Assembly (NCBI RefSeq): GCF_001536285.1
Contig: NZ_FAOZ01000004.1
Location: 372,001 to 436,000, forward strand
DNA: 64,000 nucleotides
Source: Parafrankia irregularis
GTDB taxonomy: Bacteria; Actinomycetota; Actinomycetes; Frankiales; Frankiaceae
Reading direction: 5' to 3'
The notes under the pieces were generated by a model. That model did no database searches. It was not told the DNA's origin and worked only from the letters and a program-made list of their open reading frames with translations. How positions within the stretch are numbered: the first letter of the stretch is position 1; every line of letters begins with the position of its first letter. A program made the translations under genes and the position numbers. Below, piece by piece: positions 20,429 to 28,820 of the stretch.

Positions 20429-21343
20429 ATGCTCAGTACGGACGTCTTCGAGGAGCTGGTCAGCCGCGTTGCTGGTGTCCAGCGACAGGACGTGCGGTTC
20501 GAGGCCCGGTTAAGCGACGACCTGGGACTGGACTCGTACGGGCTGCTGGAACTCTGCTCGGCGCTGGCGGACGTCGGCGTGGACGTCGGCGAGGAGGACT
20601 GGCTGGCTGCCGGGACCGTCGGTGATCTCTACACGCGGTGCTGTGCCGGTGGCCTTCCGGGCACGGCGGAGGCCGGCCGGCCTCTCACCGGGGTGCCGCA
20701 TCGTTCGCCGCCGCGGGCCGAGGCCCTGACCGGGCCCGGCGCGTCGGACGGCTCGGACGGCTCGGACGACGAGGTGCTGCCACCGGAGCTGGCCGGACGG
20801 TACTTCCAGCTGACTCCGGTCCTCCCGTCGATGGCTCCTTTCCTGTACGAGCTTTCGATCGCGCCGGACGTCGGGTTCCGCTGGCGTTACCGAGGTGCCT
20901 TCCCGCCCTATGAAAAATTCGAGGCGGACCTCTGGCAGGGCATGCTGACGCAGTTCCTGATCGTTTCGCGTGAAACTGGTGAGGCGGCCGGTCACGCTAT
21001 TTGCTACAACCCTGACTTCGGCCTGGGGAACGCCTATGTCGGCGTCGCTATGACCAGCCGGTACCAGCGGTCCGGGATTGCCGCCGAACCAGTCGTCCTG
21101 TTTCTTCGCTACCTGTTCGACGTGTGGCCCTTCCGAAAGCTCTACTTCGAGCTGCCGGAGTTCAACTGCCGTCAGTTCGCGAGCGCGATCGGCAGCACAC
21201 TGCACATCGAGGCACGCTTCCGGGATCACGACTACTACCGCGGGCGACGCTGGGACCGCGTCGTCCTCGCGGCCTACCGGCAGGACCTGTATCCGGCCGG
21301 ATCGGCCGGTCGGGGTGAGGGGATCGACCTTTCGAGCGTGTAG
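20429..21343 (+). CDS. Acyl carrier protein-GNAT acyltransferase fusion
   Basis: A 304-aa two-domain protein. Residues 1-75 are an acyl-carrier domain with the phosphopantetheine site at Ser36 (LGLDSYGLLE). A Gly/Ser/Asp-rich linker (about 85-120) joins it to a GNAT-fold domain (about 120-290) with the acyl-CoA-type binding segment AYVGVAMTSRYQRSGIA and LYFELPEFN. The likely role is to hold an acyl group on the carrier arm and transfer it to an amine. The ATG at 20429 is chosen for its GAGGTG site; an upstream in-frame ATG adds only non-conserved residues. It is followed by an acyl-AMP ligase that could load it. Confidence 0.82.
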   Translation: MLSTDVFEELVSRVAGVQRQDVRFEARLSDDLGLDSYGLLELCSALADVGVDVGEEDWLAAGTVGDLYTRCCAGGLPGTAEAGRPLTGVPHRSPPRAEALTGPGASDGSDGSDDEVLPPELAGRYFQLTPVLPSMAPFLYELSIAPDVGFRWRYRGAFPPYEKFEADLWQGMLTQFLIVSRETGEAAGHAICYNPDFGLGNAYVGVAMTSRYQRSGIAAEPVVLFLRYLFDVWPFRKLYFELPEFNCRQFASAIGSTLHIEARFRDHDYYRGRRWDRVVLAAYRQDLYPAGSAGRGEGIDLSSV

Positions 21344-21415
21344 CCGGATTCCGATTCGCTCGGCGCCGCGGCGGGTCTACCCGCCGCCCGACCGTAGAGC
21401 ACGGAAGGATCTTCG

Positions 21416-23149
21416 ATGGTTTATCTGCTTGAACGGATGGAATCAGCCGCACGGAAGAACGGTGCCGTCACCTTCCTCTCGCCGTCGGGAGACGACGAGG
21501 TCGTCAGCTGGGGTGATCTGTACGCGGACGCCGTGAACCTGGCGGCAGTCCTGCAGACGGCGGGTATCGGCCCGGGCCGATCCGTGGTGATGTTGGCGCT
21601 GGCGTCACGGCCGGCGGTGACGGCGGCGATGGCGACCTGGCTGGCGGGCGGTGCCCTGACGATGGCACCCACGCCGACCCGGACGATGGACGAGGCCGCG
21701 TTCGTCGCCGAGACCGTGCGACGCATCAACCGGCTCGGTGGCAGTCCGCTGGTGCTGGTGGGGCCGCGATTCGACCAGATCCTGCCCGGTCTCGCGACCG
21801 GTGGGTGGGACGTCCGGATGCTCGACGACGTCCACGCCGAGGTTCGTGGCAGTGACGGGCTCCCTGCCTACGTACCACCGTCACTCACCGACGACGACCC
21901 GGCGATCCTGCAACTGACCAGTGGGACAACGGCGAGTGCGAAGACAGTGCGGGTCAGTCACGGGAATCTCGCGGCCAATGTGGAGGCAATCAAGGTCAGG
22001 GACGAGCACGACCGCTTCCACGGGCGGATCCTGTCCTGGCTGCCGCTGTCCCACGACATGGGCCTGATCGGCACCCTGATCATCCCGATGACCTGCGGTG
22101 GCTGTGACCTGCTGCTGTCCTCGCCACTGGACTACCTGGCCCGTCCGGCGAGCTGGATGGCGCAGATCTCGGAGTATCGAGCCACGTCGACGGTTGGGCC
22201 GAACTCCGCCTACGCACTGGCTGCCAAGCTTCTGGCGACCGGACCGGCTCTGGACCTGTCTCAGCTGCGCGGGATCCTGACCGGCGGGGAGAGCGTCGAC
22301 CTCGACGCGATGACCGCGTTCACCGCCGCCGCGCAGCGTCACGGCTTCAACCCGGCGCTGGTCGTGTCCGCCTACGGCATGGCCGAGACCGTTGTCGCCA
22401 CGACGATGACGCCGCTCGGCCGTGGCCTGGCTTCCGACAGCGTGGACGCCGACCTGCTCCAGACCGAAGGACGTGCCGTCCCGGTCGGACCGGGCCACAC
22501 CGGCAGGATCCGTCAGCTCGCCAGGCTCGGTGCTCCGGTCGACGGCCTGCGCCTGCGCATCTCGGACACCGAGACCGGGGCTGTTCTCACGGAACGGCTT
22601 GTCGGTGAGATCCAGGTCCACGGCACCTCGCTGACCGCCGGCTACCACAACGATCCGGAGGCGACGGCCGCCTCACGAACCGCCGACGGCTGGCTGCGCA
22701 CAGGCGACCTCGGCTACCTGGCCGACGGCGAGCTCGTCGTCACCGGACGGGTGAAGGATGTCATCATCCTCGCCGGCCGCAACATCTACCCGGAAGAGGT
22801 CGAGCGGGCCGCGGCCGGCGCCGAGGGCGTCCGCCCGGGCAACGTGGCCGCATTTCCCTACGTGCGGCCGAATGCGCTGGGCTCCGAGGGCCTGGCCGTC
22901 GCGCTGGAAACCCGCTGGCCCAGCGAGCGGCATGCGCAGCTGCGGTCCGACGTCGCCGCGCAGATACGTGCTGCCGTCGGGGTATCGCCCAATGAGGTGC
23001 TGATCCTTCCACCGGGGAGCCTTCCCAAGACGCCGTCCGGCAAGCTGCAACGCGCCGAGGCGCGCCGTCTGCTCGGTGTGGGCGGCAGCCCCGCTGAAAC
23101 GACTTCTTCCAAAAACACTGTTCCGGGCACCGAGGCGGCGATGGCATGA
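21416..23149 (+). CDS. Fatty-acyl-AMP ligase-like adenylate-forming enzyme
   Basis: A 577-aa ANL-superfamily enzyme. WLPLSHDMGLIG (208-219) is typical of fatty-acyl-AMP ligases that load carrier proteins rather than CoA. Other motifs are the P-loop LTSGTTASAK (167-176), ILTGGESVD, SAYGMAE (318-324), TGDLGYL (429-435) and the C-terminal catalytic lysine Lys543 in KTPSGKLQR. It probably activates a fatty or other carboxylic acid and passes it to the ACP domain of the upstream protein. It ends in a Ser/Thr-rich tail and overlaps the next gene (ATGA). Confidence 0.85.
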   Translation: MVYLLERMESAARKNGAVTFLSPSGDDEVVSWGDLYADAVNLAAVLQTAGIGPGRSVVMLALASRPAVTAAMATWLAGGALTMAPTPTRTMDEAAFVAETVRRINRLGGSPLVLVGPRFDQILPGLATGGWDVRMLDDVHAEVRGSDGLPAYVPPSLTDDDPAILQLTSGTTASAKTVRVSHGNLAANVEAIKVRDEHDRFHGRILSWLPLSHDMGLIGTLIIPMTCGGCDLLLSSPLDYLARPASWMAQISEYRATSTVGPNSAYALAAKLLATGPALDLSQLRGILTGGESVDLDAMTAFTAAAQRHGFNPALVVSAYGMAETVVATTMTPLGRGLASDSVDADLLQTEGRAVPVGPGHTGRIRQLARLGAPVDGLRLRISDTETGAVLTERLVGEIQVHGTSLTAGYHNDPEATAASRTADGWLRTGDLGYLADGELVVTGRVKDVIILAGRNIYPEEVERAAAGAEGVRPGNVAAFPYVRPNALGSEGLAVALETRWPSERHAQLRSDVAAQIRAAVGVSPNEVLILPPGSLPKTPSGKLQRAEARRLLGVGGSPAETTSSKNTVPGTEAAMA

Positions 23150-23664
23150 GCGTTGGGCAGAACGCGTCGGAGGCGGCACCGGTCGTCGGATACAACGAGG
23201 TCCAGGCCTGGAACCTGGACGGCGAGCCCACGGCGAAGTCCGACGCCGTCGTGAGGATTGTCGATGGCCTTCTCGCCGCCTGGCGGGAACCAGACCAGGA
23301 CGAACGCACCCGACGGTTGGAAGGTTGCGTCGCCGGTACGGTCGTCTTCACGAACCCGGCCACCCGCGTCGAGGGGCCGGCTGGAATCAGCGCCCACATC
23401 GCTCAGGTTCGGGACCGGCTTCCGGGCTACCTTCCGGTTCGGACGAGTGGCATAGACATCCATCACGACCACGCCCGCTTCGAATGGTCACTGCGGGACA
23501 GCTCCGGTAACGTCGGGCTGCGCGGTTTCGATATCCTAAAGTTCGACTCGGCACCGGCGATCCTCGCCGTCACGAGTTTTTTCGGGCCGATTCCTCGAAT
23601 CACCTACACCTACGGCTCGACCGACGGCTCGACCAGCGGATCCAATGAAGGCCCGTCGAGATGA
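23146..23664 (+). CDS. NTF2/SnoaL-like protein
   Basis: A 172-aa protein whose middle (about 35-150) has the alpha+beta cone pattern of the NTF2/SnoaL family: a long helix IVDGLLAAWREPDQDERTRRL, then strands VFTNPATRVEGPAGISAHIAQVR, DIHHDHARFEWSL and GFDILKFD. Members include polyketide cyclases, isomerases and dehydratases as well as binding proteins, so the reaction is open. It is translationally coupled to the acyl-AMP ligase, which places it in the same pathway. The C-terminal YGSTDGSTSGS is a linker-like tail. Confidence 0.75.
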   Translation: MSVGQNASEAAPVVGYNEVQAWNLDGEPTAKSDAVVRIVDGLLAAWREPDQDERTRRLEGCVAGTVVFTNPATRVEGPAGISAHIAQVRDRLPGYLPVRTSGIDIHHDHARFEWSLRDSSGNVGLRGFDILKFDSAPAILAVTSFFGPIPRITYTYGSTDGSTSGSNEGPSR

Positions 23665-23816
23665 GACATCCTCGCGGTGCCGCCGCGGACGAAGGGAAAC
23701 AAAGGCCGTAGCCGATGCTCGGGATCGTCATGGGCCCGGACATCGGAACCGGATAGCACAGTTCTCCACGCGGTCCGCACCGGACTGGCGACCTTCGCAC
23801 ATCAGTCAGGAGAAGA

Positions 23817-24293
23817 ATGGATTTCCGTTGGTCACTCGCCGACTCCTACGACCGGGCGCCGAAGCCCGCTCGCCGGGAGCGCTCACGTAGTACCACGTTG
23901 ACCGCCGCCGCGGTCGCGGCGGGGGTCGCGTCGATGCCCATCGCCGCCAACGCCGGTTCGTTCAGCACCTCCCTCAGCAACTTTCCCCAGGAGGGCCAGA
24001 CGAGTCGCTTCGGTGTCGGCGACGGCTACGATCCGGTACACCTCGAGCAGAGCGGCTGCAATCAGCAGCAGATCCAGAGCGACCTGCGCCGCGACATCAC
24101 GCTCGCCCCGGACAAAAGCTATGGCGTCGTCAACTTCACCAACTGCGTTGACTACACACAGGGGTGGGCTTGGAATATCACTGACCACCAGACCGGACAG
24201 TTCTTCTTTCAGTTCTGGTGGCCAGGGGCAAGTAACACCACGCTTACGACCAAGTCCACGAAGGCGTGGTGGGACGGCTCGGCCAAGCCCTAG
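23817..24293 (+). CDS. Small secreted protein
   Basis: I do not recognise the family of this 158-aa protein. The N-terminus is basic (RRERSRST), followed by a hydrophobic stretch (29-44) and a signal-peptidase-like AANA site, giving a mature product of about 112 residues. The mature part is rich in aromatic residues and Asn/Gln, with only two cysteines (Cys81, Cys110), which could form one disulfide. The overall look (GYDPVHLEQSGCNQQQI, NITDHQTGQFFFQFWWPG) is that of a compact extracellular beta domain. An AGGAG ribosome site supports the ATG. It may belong to the preceding cassette, 152 bp upstream. Confidence 0.65.
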   Translation: MDFRWSLADSYDRAPKPARRERSRSTTLTAAAVAAGVASMPIAANAGSFSTSLSNFPQEGQTSRFGVGDGYDPVHLEQSGCNQQQIQSDLRRDITLAPDKSYGVVNFTNCVDYTQGWAWNITDHQTGQFFFQFWWPGASNTTLTTKSTKAWWDGSAKP

Positions 24294-24575
24294 CGGACCA
24301 GATGGGCGCGTGGCCTCGTGCGCTCGGAATCAGGCGTGACCCGGCACGCTGTCCGTCGCGCCGGCTCCCCTGACATCTGAATGATCTGGGTGGGCCGTTC
24401 GCCCGGTCAGCATGGGCGGCGGTGGCAGGCCAGGCGAACCCGGCCTGCCGCCGTCTCCCGCCGGATCGCCGATGTCCATTGTCTGGTATATCCTGCGACG
24501 GCAACGGTCCTGCGCGAGGTTGGCGGGAAGGCTCCGACGGCGGGCAAACCCAATTTTCCTGAACCAGGTGTTGAG

Positions 24576-25256
24576 ATGCTTCTGAGGAATATCGCCTTTC
24601 GTTATGGCCGGCGGGCTCCGGTGGTGGAGGGGCTTGACCTCGCGCTGGACGAGCGGCCGCTGGTGATGATCGGGCCGAACGGCGCCGGGAAGTCGACGGT
24701 CCTGCGGCTGATGGCGGGGCAGCTGCGGCCGCGGTCGGGGCGGATCGAATACGCGGGCAAGATCGGGTTCGCGCCGCAGTTCACCCCGGTGCTGCCGAAC
24801 TTCACGGTCGAGCAGCAGGTGCGGTACGCGGGCTGGCTGTCGGGCCTGTCCCGCCGGGAGGCAGCCCGGTCCGCCGGCCCCGCGCTGGCGCGGGCGAACC
24901 TGGAGGCGTTGGCACAGCGCCCCGCCCGGCAGACGAGTGGCGGGGAGCGGGCCCGGCTGGGCATCGCCTGCGCGCTGGCGACGGACCCCGACCTGCTGCT
25001 GCTCGACGAGCCGACGGCGTCGCTGGACCCGCTGGCTCGCGAGTCGGTGTCCGAGGTGCTCACCGAGGTCGCGGGAGCGGGGACCCGGCTGGTCGTGACG
25101 TCCCATACAGCCACCGAGGTGCGTCCACCGTTCGAGCGGCTGATCGTGCTCGATCATGGTGTCGTCCGCTTCGACGGCTCACTCGGCGAGTTCTTCGGCA
25201 ACGCGCACGACGACGCGGTCGTCGCGGCCTTTGCGCAGGCTCTTCGTGTCCACTGA
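24576..25256 (+). CDS. ABC transporter ATP-binding protein
   Basis: A 226-aa ATPase. Walker A GPNGAGKST (33-41), Q-loop Gln68, signature TSGGE (120-124), Walker B LLLLDEP (140-146) and switch histidine (TSHTATE) are all present. It resembles ATPases of export or gliding-type two-component ABC systems. The ATG at 24576 is chosen because it gives the standard LRNIAFRYG start; upstream in-frame codons add unrelated sequence. The ribosome site is weak. It overlaps the following membrane-protein gene, whose product is the likely transmembrane partner. Confidence 0.88.
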   Translation: MLLRNIAFRYGRRAPVVEGLDLALDERPLVMIGPNGAGKSTVLRLMAGQLRPRSGRIEYAGKIGFAPQFTPVLPNFTVEQQVRYAGWLSGLSRREAARSAGPALARANLEALAQRPARQTSGGERARLGIACALATDPDLLLLDEPTASLDPLARESVSEVLTEVAGAGTRLVVTSHTATEVRPPFERLIVLDHGVVRFDGSLGEFFGNAHDDAVVAAFAQALRVH

Positions 25257-26553
25257 CCTCCCGGCACTCGCATCGTCGGCCTCACCGACCGGAAACGCGG
25301 TGCGAGGATCGGCCCCAGGGCGAAGTCGGGCCTGGCCGTTGACGGATCGGTCCTGGTGGCGGGAGCCGGCGATCCTGCTGGCGCCGCTGGCGGCGTTCGC
25401 CGCCTGGTTCTACAGCCAGAGCGACCTGGGGGTCGACTGGTACGTCCTCGGCCGGGCCCGATCCGCGAACGACGCGGTGATCGCGCTCGGGCCCTACGTC
25501 GCCGCGATCGTCGCGTGGGAGATGGGGACGCTGCGCCGGGTATGGGGGCGGCTGGCGGTGCGGCGCCCCTGGTGGCGGGTCCTCGCGGCCAGGATGGCGC
25601 TCCCGGTCACGGTAGCCCTGGTCATCCTGGTGGCGATCTACGCGGTGATGCTCGCGGGTCTGCCCACCTTCGCGTCGCCGGGGTGGAGCATCCCGGCGTT
25701 GTCGGTCGCGAACGTGCTCGGCTGGGCGCTGTTCGGCGCGGCGCTCGGACTGGTGCTCGGCCCCGTCCTGTCGCTGCCGGCCGCTCTGATCGTGCCGTTC
25801 CTGGTCCTCGCGGTCCCGAGAAGCTGGTCGGACCCGTTGTGGGCCCGCCACGTGACCGGTCTGGTTGACAGTTGCTGTGATCCCTCCGAGGTCTATGACA
25901 CTCGGGCTCTGACCGCCGGGCTCGCGTTCCTCGCTGTGATCGCGGTCGCCTCCCTCTGCGTGGCCGCCATCCGGCTCGCGCCGGCCCGGTCGGGCATCGG
26001 GCGTCCGGTGCTGGCGCTCGGCATCGTCGTGGCGGCGATCGCGGGCGGGCTGTTCGTCGGCCAGGACGTCCGGCAGCTGGGCCTTTCCTCGAGTGCCCCG
26101 CGGAACCCGGACGCTGTGCGGTGCTACGACGGGAACGTCTGCCTCTGGCCCGAGGAGACCTTCGCGCTCGAGGCGAACGTCCAGGCCTGGAAACGGGTCC
26201 GCGCGGCGTGGATCGATCTCGGCCTGCCGGAGCCACCGGTGGTCATCGGCCCGCGCAACAGCGGAATGCCACTGCCGATCACAATCGCCGTTCCCGACAT
26301 GGCCGGCAATGTCGAGGACGCTGAGGTCAGCCTGGTCATCAGGCTTCCGGCCGCGATGCGTGGCTGTTTCTACAGGAACTATGGCCTCGTCACCGGCACG
26401 GATAACGATCCTACAAGATTCGAGATCTTGTCATCGCTACTCAGAGCCCGGCTTGGTCTGCCGACCGGTGGCCCCCTTCCGGTGACCGCGGACCAGGCCT
26501 CCCAGATCTGGTCGCAGACCCAGCAATGTGAGGAGGGCCAGGCCGGTGGCTGA
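25246..26553 (+). CDS. ABC transporter-associated membrane protein with extracytoplasmic C-domain
   Basis: A 435-aa protein, from the GTG at 25246 that overlaps the ATPase stop. Six or so hydrophobic segments run through the first 290 residues (including AILLAPLAAFAAWFY, LPVTVALVILVAIYAVML, GLAFLAVIAVASLCVAA and LGIVVAAIAGGLFVG). The last ~150 residues are soluble and carry two cysteines in RCYDGNVCLWPEE. This looks like a permease fused to an outward-facing domain. The substrate is unknown. Confidence 0.7.
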   Translation: MSTDLPALASSASPTGNAVRGSAPGRSRAWPLTDRSWWREPAILLAPLAAFAAWFYSQSDLGVDWYVLGRARSANDAVIALGPYVAAIVAWEMGTLRRVWGRLAVRRPWWRVLAARMALPVTVALVILVAIYAVMLAGLPTFASPGWSIPALSVANVLGWALFGAALGLVLGPVLSLPAALIVPFLVLAVPRSWSDPLWARHVTGLVDSCCDPSEVYDTRALTAGLAFLAVIAVASLCVAAIRLAPARSGIGRPVLALGIVVAAIAGGLFVGQDVRQLGLSSSAPRNPDAVRCYDGNVCLWPEETFALEANVQAWKRVRAAWIDLGLPEPPVVIGPRNSGMPLPITIAVPDMAGNVEDAEVSLVIRLPAAMRGCFYRNYGLVTGTDNDPTRFEILSSLLRARLGLPTGGPLPVTADQASQIWSQTQQCEEGQAGG

Positions 26554-27214
26554 CTACCTCCGGGCCCATCGCCTGGCATCGACAGCCGGCCTGGCGGCGC
26601 TGCTCGCGCTGGCGGGCTGGTCGTTCGCCTCGACCACGCTGCCCATCCCGCAGCTGCTCTCCGGCGGATCCCAGCCCGTCCTGTTCCAGCTGCTCCTGAC
26701 AACTCTGGCCGCGCCGGTCGTCGTGGCGGCCTTCCCGGAGGAGACGCTTCGGCTGGAGGCCGCGTCGCGTCGCCGCCTATGGGTGTACGACGTCGTCACG
26801 CTGGTCGCCGTCCTCGGCCCGGTCCTCCTGGTCTCGGCCGTCGCGCCGCTGCTCGGCGACGGCACCCACACCGATGAACTGGCCCGGAACACCGCCCTGT
26901 TCGTCGGCCTGGCCCTCGGCGTGCACGCGGCCTTCGGTCAGACGGCGGCGGTGGTCGTGCCGTGCGTCTACTTCCTGGCCATCGCGACGGCTGGCGGCCT
27001 GCCGTACGGCGGCTACCGATCGTGGGCTTTTCCCGCGGCGGATGCCACCCCGAGCAACTCCGCCGCCGCCGCGGTCGTGTTGCTCGTCGGCCTGCTGGTC
27101 TTCGCGGTCCGCCAACGCCGACCCGCCCGCCCGCGGTCCGGGCGGGCGCGGGTCCCGATCACGCCGTCCGGAACGTCGGCCGTCGGCGCAGGCTCGATCC
27201 AGTCCAGCGGCTGA
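26546..27214 (+). CDS. Integral membrane protein of the ABC operon
   Basis: A 222-aa protein with about five hydrophobic segments (TAGLAALLALAGWSF, LFQLLLTTLAAPVVVAAF, VTLVAVLGPVLLVSAVAPLL, TALFVGLALGVHAAF, AAAVVLLVGLLVFAV). The GTG at 26546 has an AGGAGG site at 26531-26536 and overlaps the preceding stop by 8 bp, so it is coupled to the ABC genes. It is probably the second membrane subunit or an accessory. The C-terminal Arg/Pro/Ser tail is cytoplasmic. Confidence 0.7.
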   Translation: MADYLRAHRLASTAGLAALLALAGWSFASTTLPIPQLLSGGSQPVLFQLLLTTLAAPVVVAAFPEETLRLEAASRRRLWVYDVVTLVAVLGPVLLVSAVAPLLGDGTHTDELARNTALFVGLALGVHAAFGQTAAVVVPCVYFLAIATAGGLPYGGYRSWAFPAADATPSNSAAAAVVLLVGLLVFAVRQRRPARPRSGRARVPITPSGTSAVGAGSIQSSG

Positions 27215-27224
27215 CACACAACCC

Positions 27225-28820
27225 TCAGACACCTCCGCCGGATGCGGGGGCGCCGAACAGCTCCAGGTATTTCTGCGCCGAGTTCGGGTGGAGCTGCGGG
27301 TTGAGCAGCGACGAGCGGACGTTGTTCGACTCGGCGGTGTTGAAGTAGGCCTCGTAGGCGAGAATGTCCCGGTTCTGGTCGAACAGGTCGTGCATCTTCT
27401 CGATGAACAGCGAGTTGTCGCCGCCGCCGTGGCGGTCCGCGCGGGCCAGCCCCCATTCGGGCACCGCGAACTTCTTCCCGTGCGCCCGCGCGAAGTTGAT
27501 CACGGTGCACGTTCCGGACGGGACGTTGCACTGCTCGTCGAAAAGCTCCGTGGTGGTCGACGGCGGGTACGAGTCGTAGACGTCGCTGCTGACGATGTCC
27601 ACGTAGTCATCGCCCGGATAGGCGGCCCAGACGTCGTCACCGTTGGTCATCCGGTCTCGGTGCGCGCTCACGTTGAAGTCGATCAGCACACCCGGGGCCA
27701 TGGACCGGATCGCCGTCACCGCACGCTGGAAGCAGGTCTTCCAGGTCTCGGTGTTGCGCGGGTGCCACCAGAACCAGTTCCCGTTGTACTCCCAGCCGAG
27801 CCGCACGATCGCGTCCGGCCGCCCGTTACGGATCAGGGTCTGCCCGAAGGCCGCCCAGTACTGGTCGTACTGGCCGTTCGCACAGCTGCGTTCGTTCCCG
27901 GATTCGGGGAAGAGCGGCTGCGCGATGGAGACCTGCCCCGGGAAGACGCTCTTCGGGTAGTTCGAGAGCGGCCAGTCCGAGAACACGATGTGCTGCCAGT
28001 TGTTCCGGACGGTGAAGACCACGGCGATGTCGGACGCCCGCCCGGTCCAGCGGTCCCAGGCCCAGATGTCGAGCGGCGGGTTCGCGTTCGTGCCGGACGG
28101 CCAACGGACACCGGGGGCGGCCGGTCCGTCCGCGGTCGGCTCCGGCTCGGTGGGTTCCGGGGCCGGTGGGGCGTCGGCCGTGCCGATGGCCGGGCGCGGG
28201 CTGGGCGCGGCGGTGCCGGAGGTCCGCCGCTGATCGCCGGAGCCGGTGGTGAGCGCCACCAGACCGAGTGCCCCCAGCATCAGGACCAGGCCGGCGGCCA
28301 CCACGCCGATCACGGTCCGGCGCCGGCGCCGGCGTGCGCGCCCGTTCGCCGGCGCGCTGCGATGACTCCCGCGCCGCCGGCCTCCACCGGGCTTCGCGGG
28401 CGACTCGCTGTCCCCGCCGCTGTCCGCGCCGCTGTCTGCGCCACCGGGCTTCGCGGGCGACTCGCTGTCCCCGCCGCTGTCCGCGCCGCTGTCTGCGCCG
28501 CTGTCCGCGCCGCTGTCCGCGCCGCCGGGCGTGGTGCCGACTGCGCCGCCGGGTGTGCTTTCCGCTGTCTCTTCGGGTGTGTCTCCGCCGGTGCTCGCGG
28601 TCGTGCCTTCGGGCATGCCGTCGACCGCGGGGAGCGGAACTGTGTCACTGATCGTGCGGCTCATCGTCGGGGCCGCCGTGACTGCCGTGGCCGTATCTGT
28701 GCCCACGCCGGCGGCTTCCGCCTTCGGCCCCGCCTCCGCCACCGTCGTGCCGCCTGCCTTGCTGGCTGCCTCGTGCCGTCGCACGCACTTCCCCCATCGA
28801 GCGCCCCGCCGCACACTCAC
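27225..28820 (-). CDS. Membrane-anchored GH26-type glycoside hydrolase
   Basis: A 531-aa protein. Residues 1-168 are a cytoplasmic low-complexity region with GADS repeats, residues 169-191 form a single transmembrane helix after an Arg cluster, and a Pro/Glu linker leads to an extracytoplasmic catalytic domain (about 240-531). Candidate catalytic glutamates are Glu344 in RLGWEYNGNW and Glu455 in VPEWGLA, as in GH26 endo-mannanases and related enzymes. The likely substrate is a cell-wall or extracellular beta-glycan. The start is uncertain: MSRTISD (residue 53) is possible. It converges on the ABC operon with only 10 bp between stops. Confidence 0.8.
   Translation of the reverse strand: MSVRRGARWGKCVRRHEAASKAGGTTVAEAGPKAEAAGVGTDTATAVTAAPTMSRTISDTVPLPAVDGMPEGTTASTGGDTPEETAESTPGGAVGTTPGGADSGADSGADSGADSGGDSESPAKPGGADSGADSGGDSESPAKPGGGRRRGSHRSAPANGRARRRRRRTVIGVVAAGLVLMLGALGLVALTTGSGDQRRTSGTAAPSPRPAIGTADAPPAPEPTEPEPTADGPAAPGVRWPSGTNANPPLDIWAWDRWTGRASDIAVVFTVRNNWQHIVFSDWPLSNYPKSVFPGQVSIAQPLFPESGNERSCANGQYDQYWAAFGQTLIRNGRPDAIVRLGWEYNGNWFWWHPRNTETWKTCFQRAVTAIRSMAPGVLIDFNVSAHRDRMTNGDDVWAAYPGDDYVDIVSSDVYDSYPPSTTTELFDEQCNVPSGTCTVINFARAHGKKFAVPEWGLARADRHGGGDNSLFIEKMHDLFDQNRDILAYEAYFNTAESNNVRSSLLNPQLHPNSAQKYLELFGAPASGGGV
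28384..28535 (-). repeat. 57-bp direct repeat plus 12-bp units in the GH26 gene
   Basis: A 57-bp unit occurs at 28384-28440 and again at 28441-28497. It is followed by further 12-bp units (CCGCTGTCCGCG type). On the coding strand these give runs of GADS and GGDSESPAKP. All periods are multiples of 3, so expansion keeps the frame. Confidence 0.9.
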
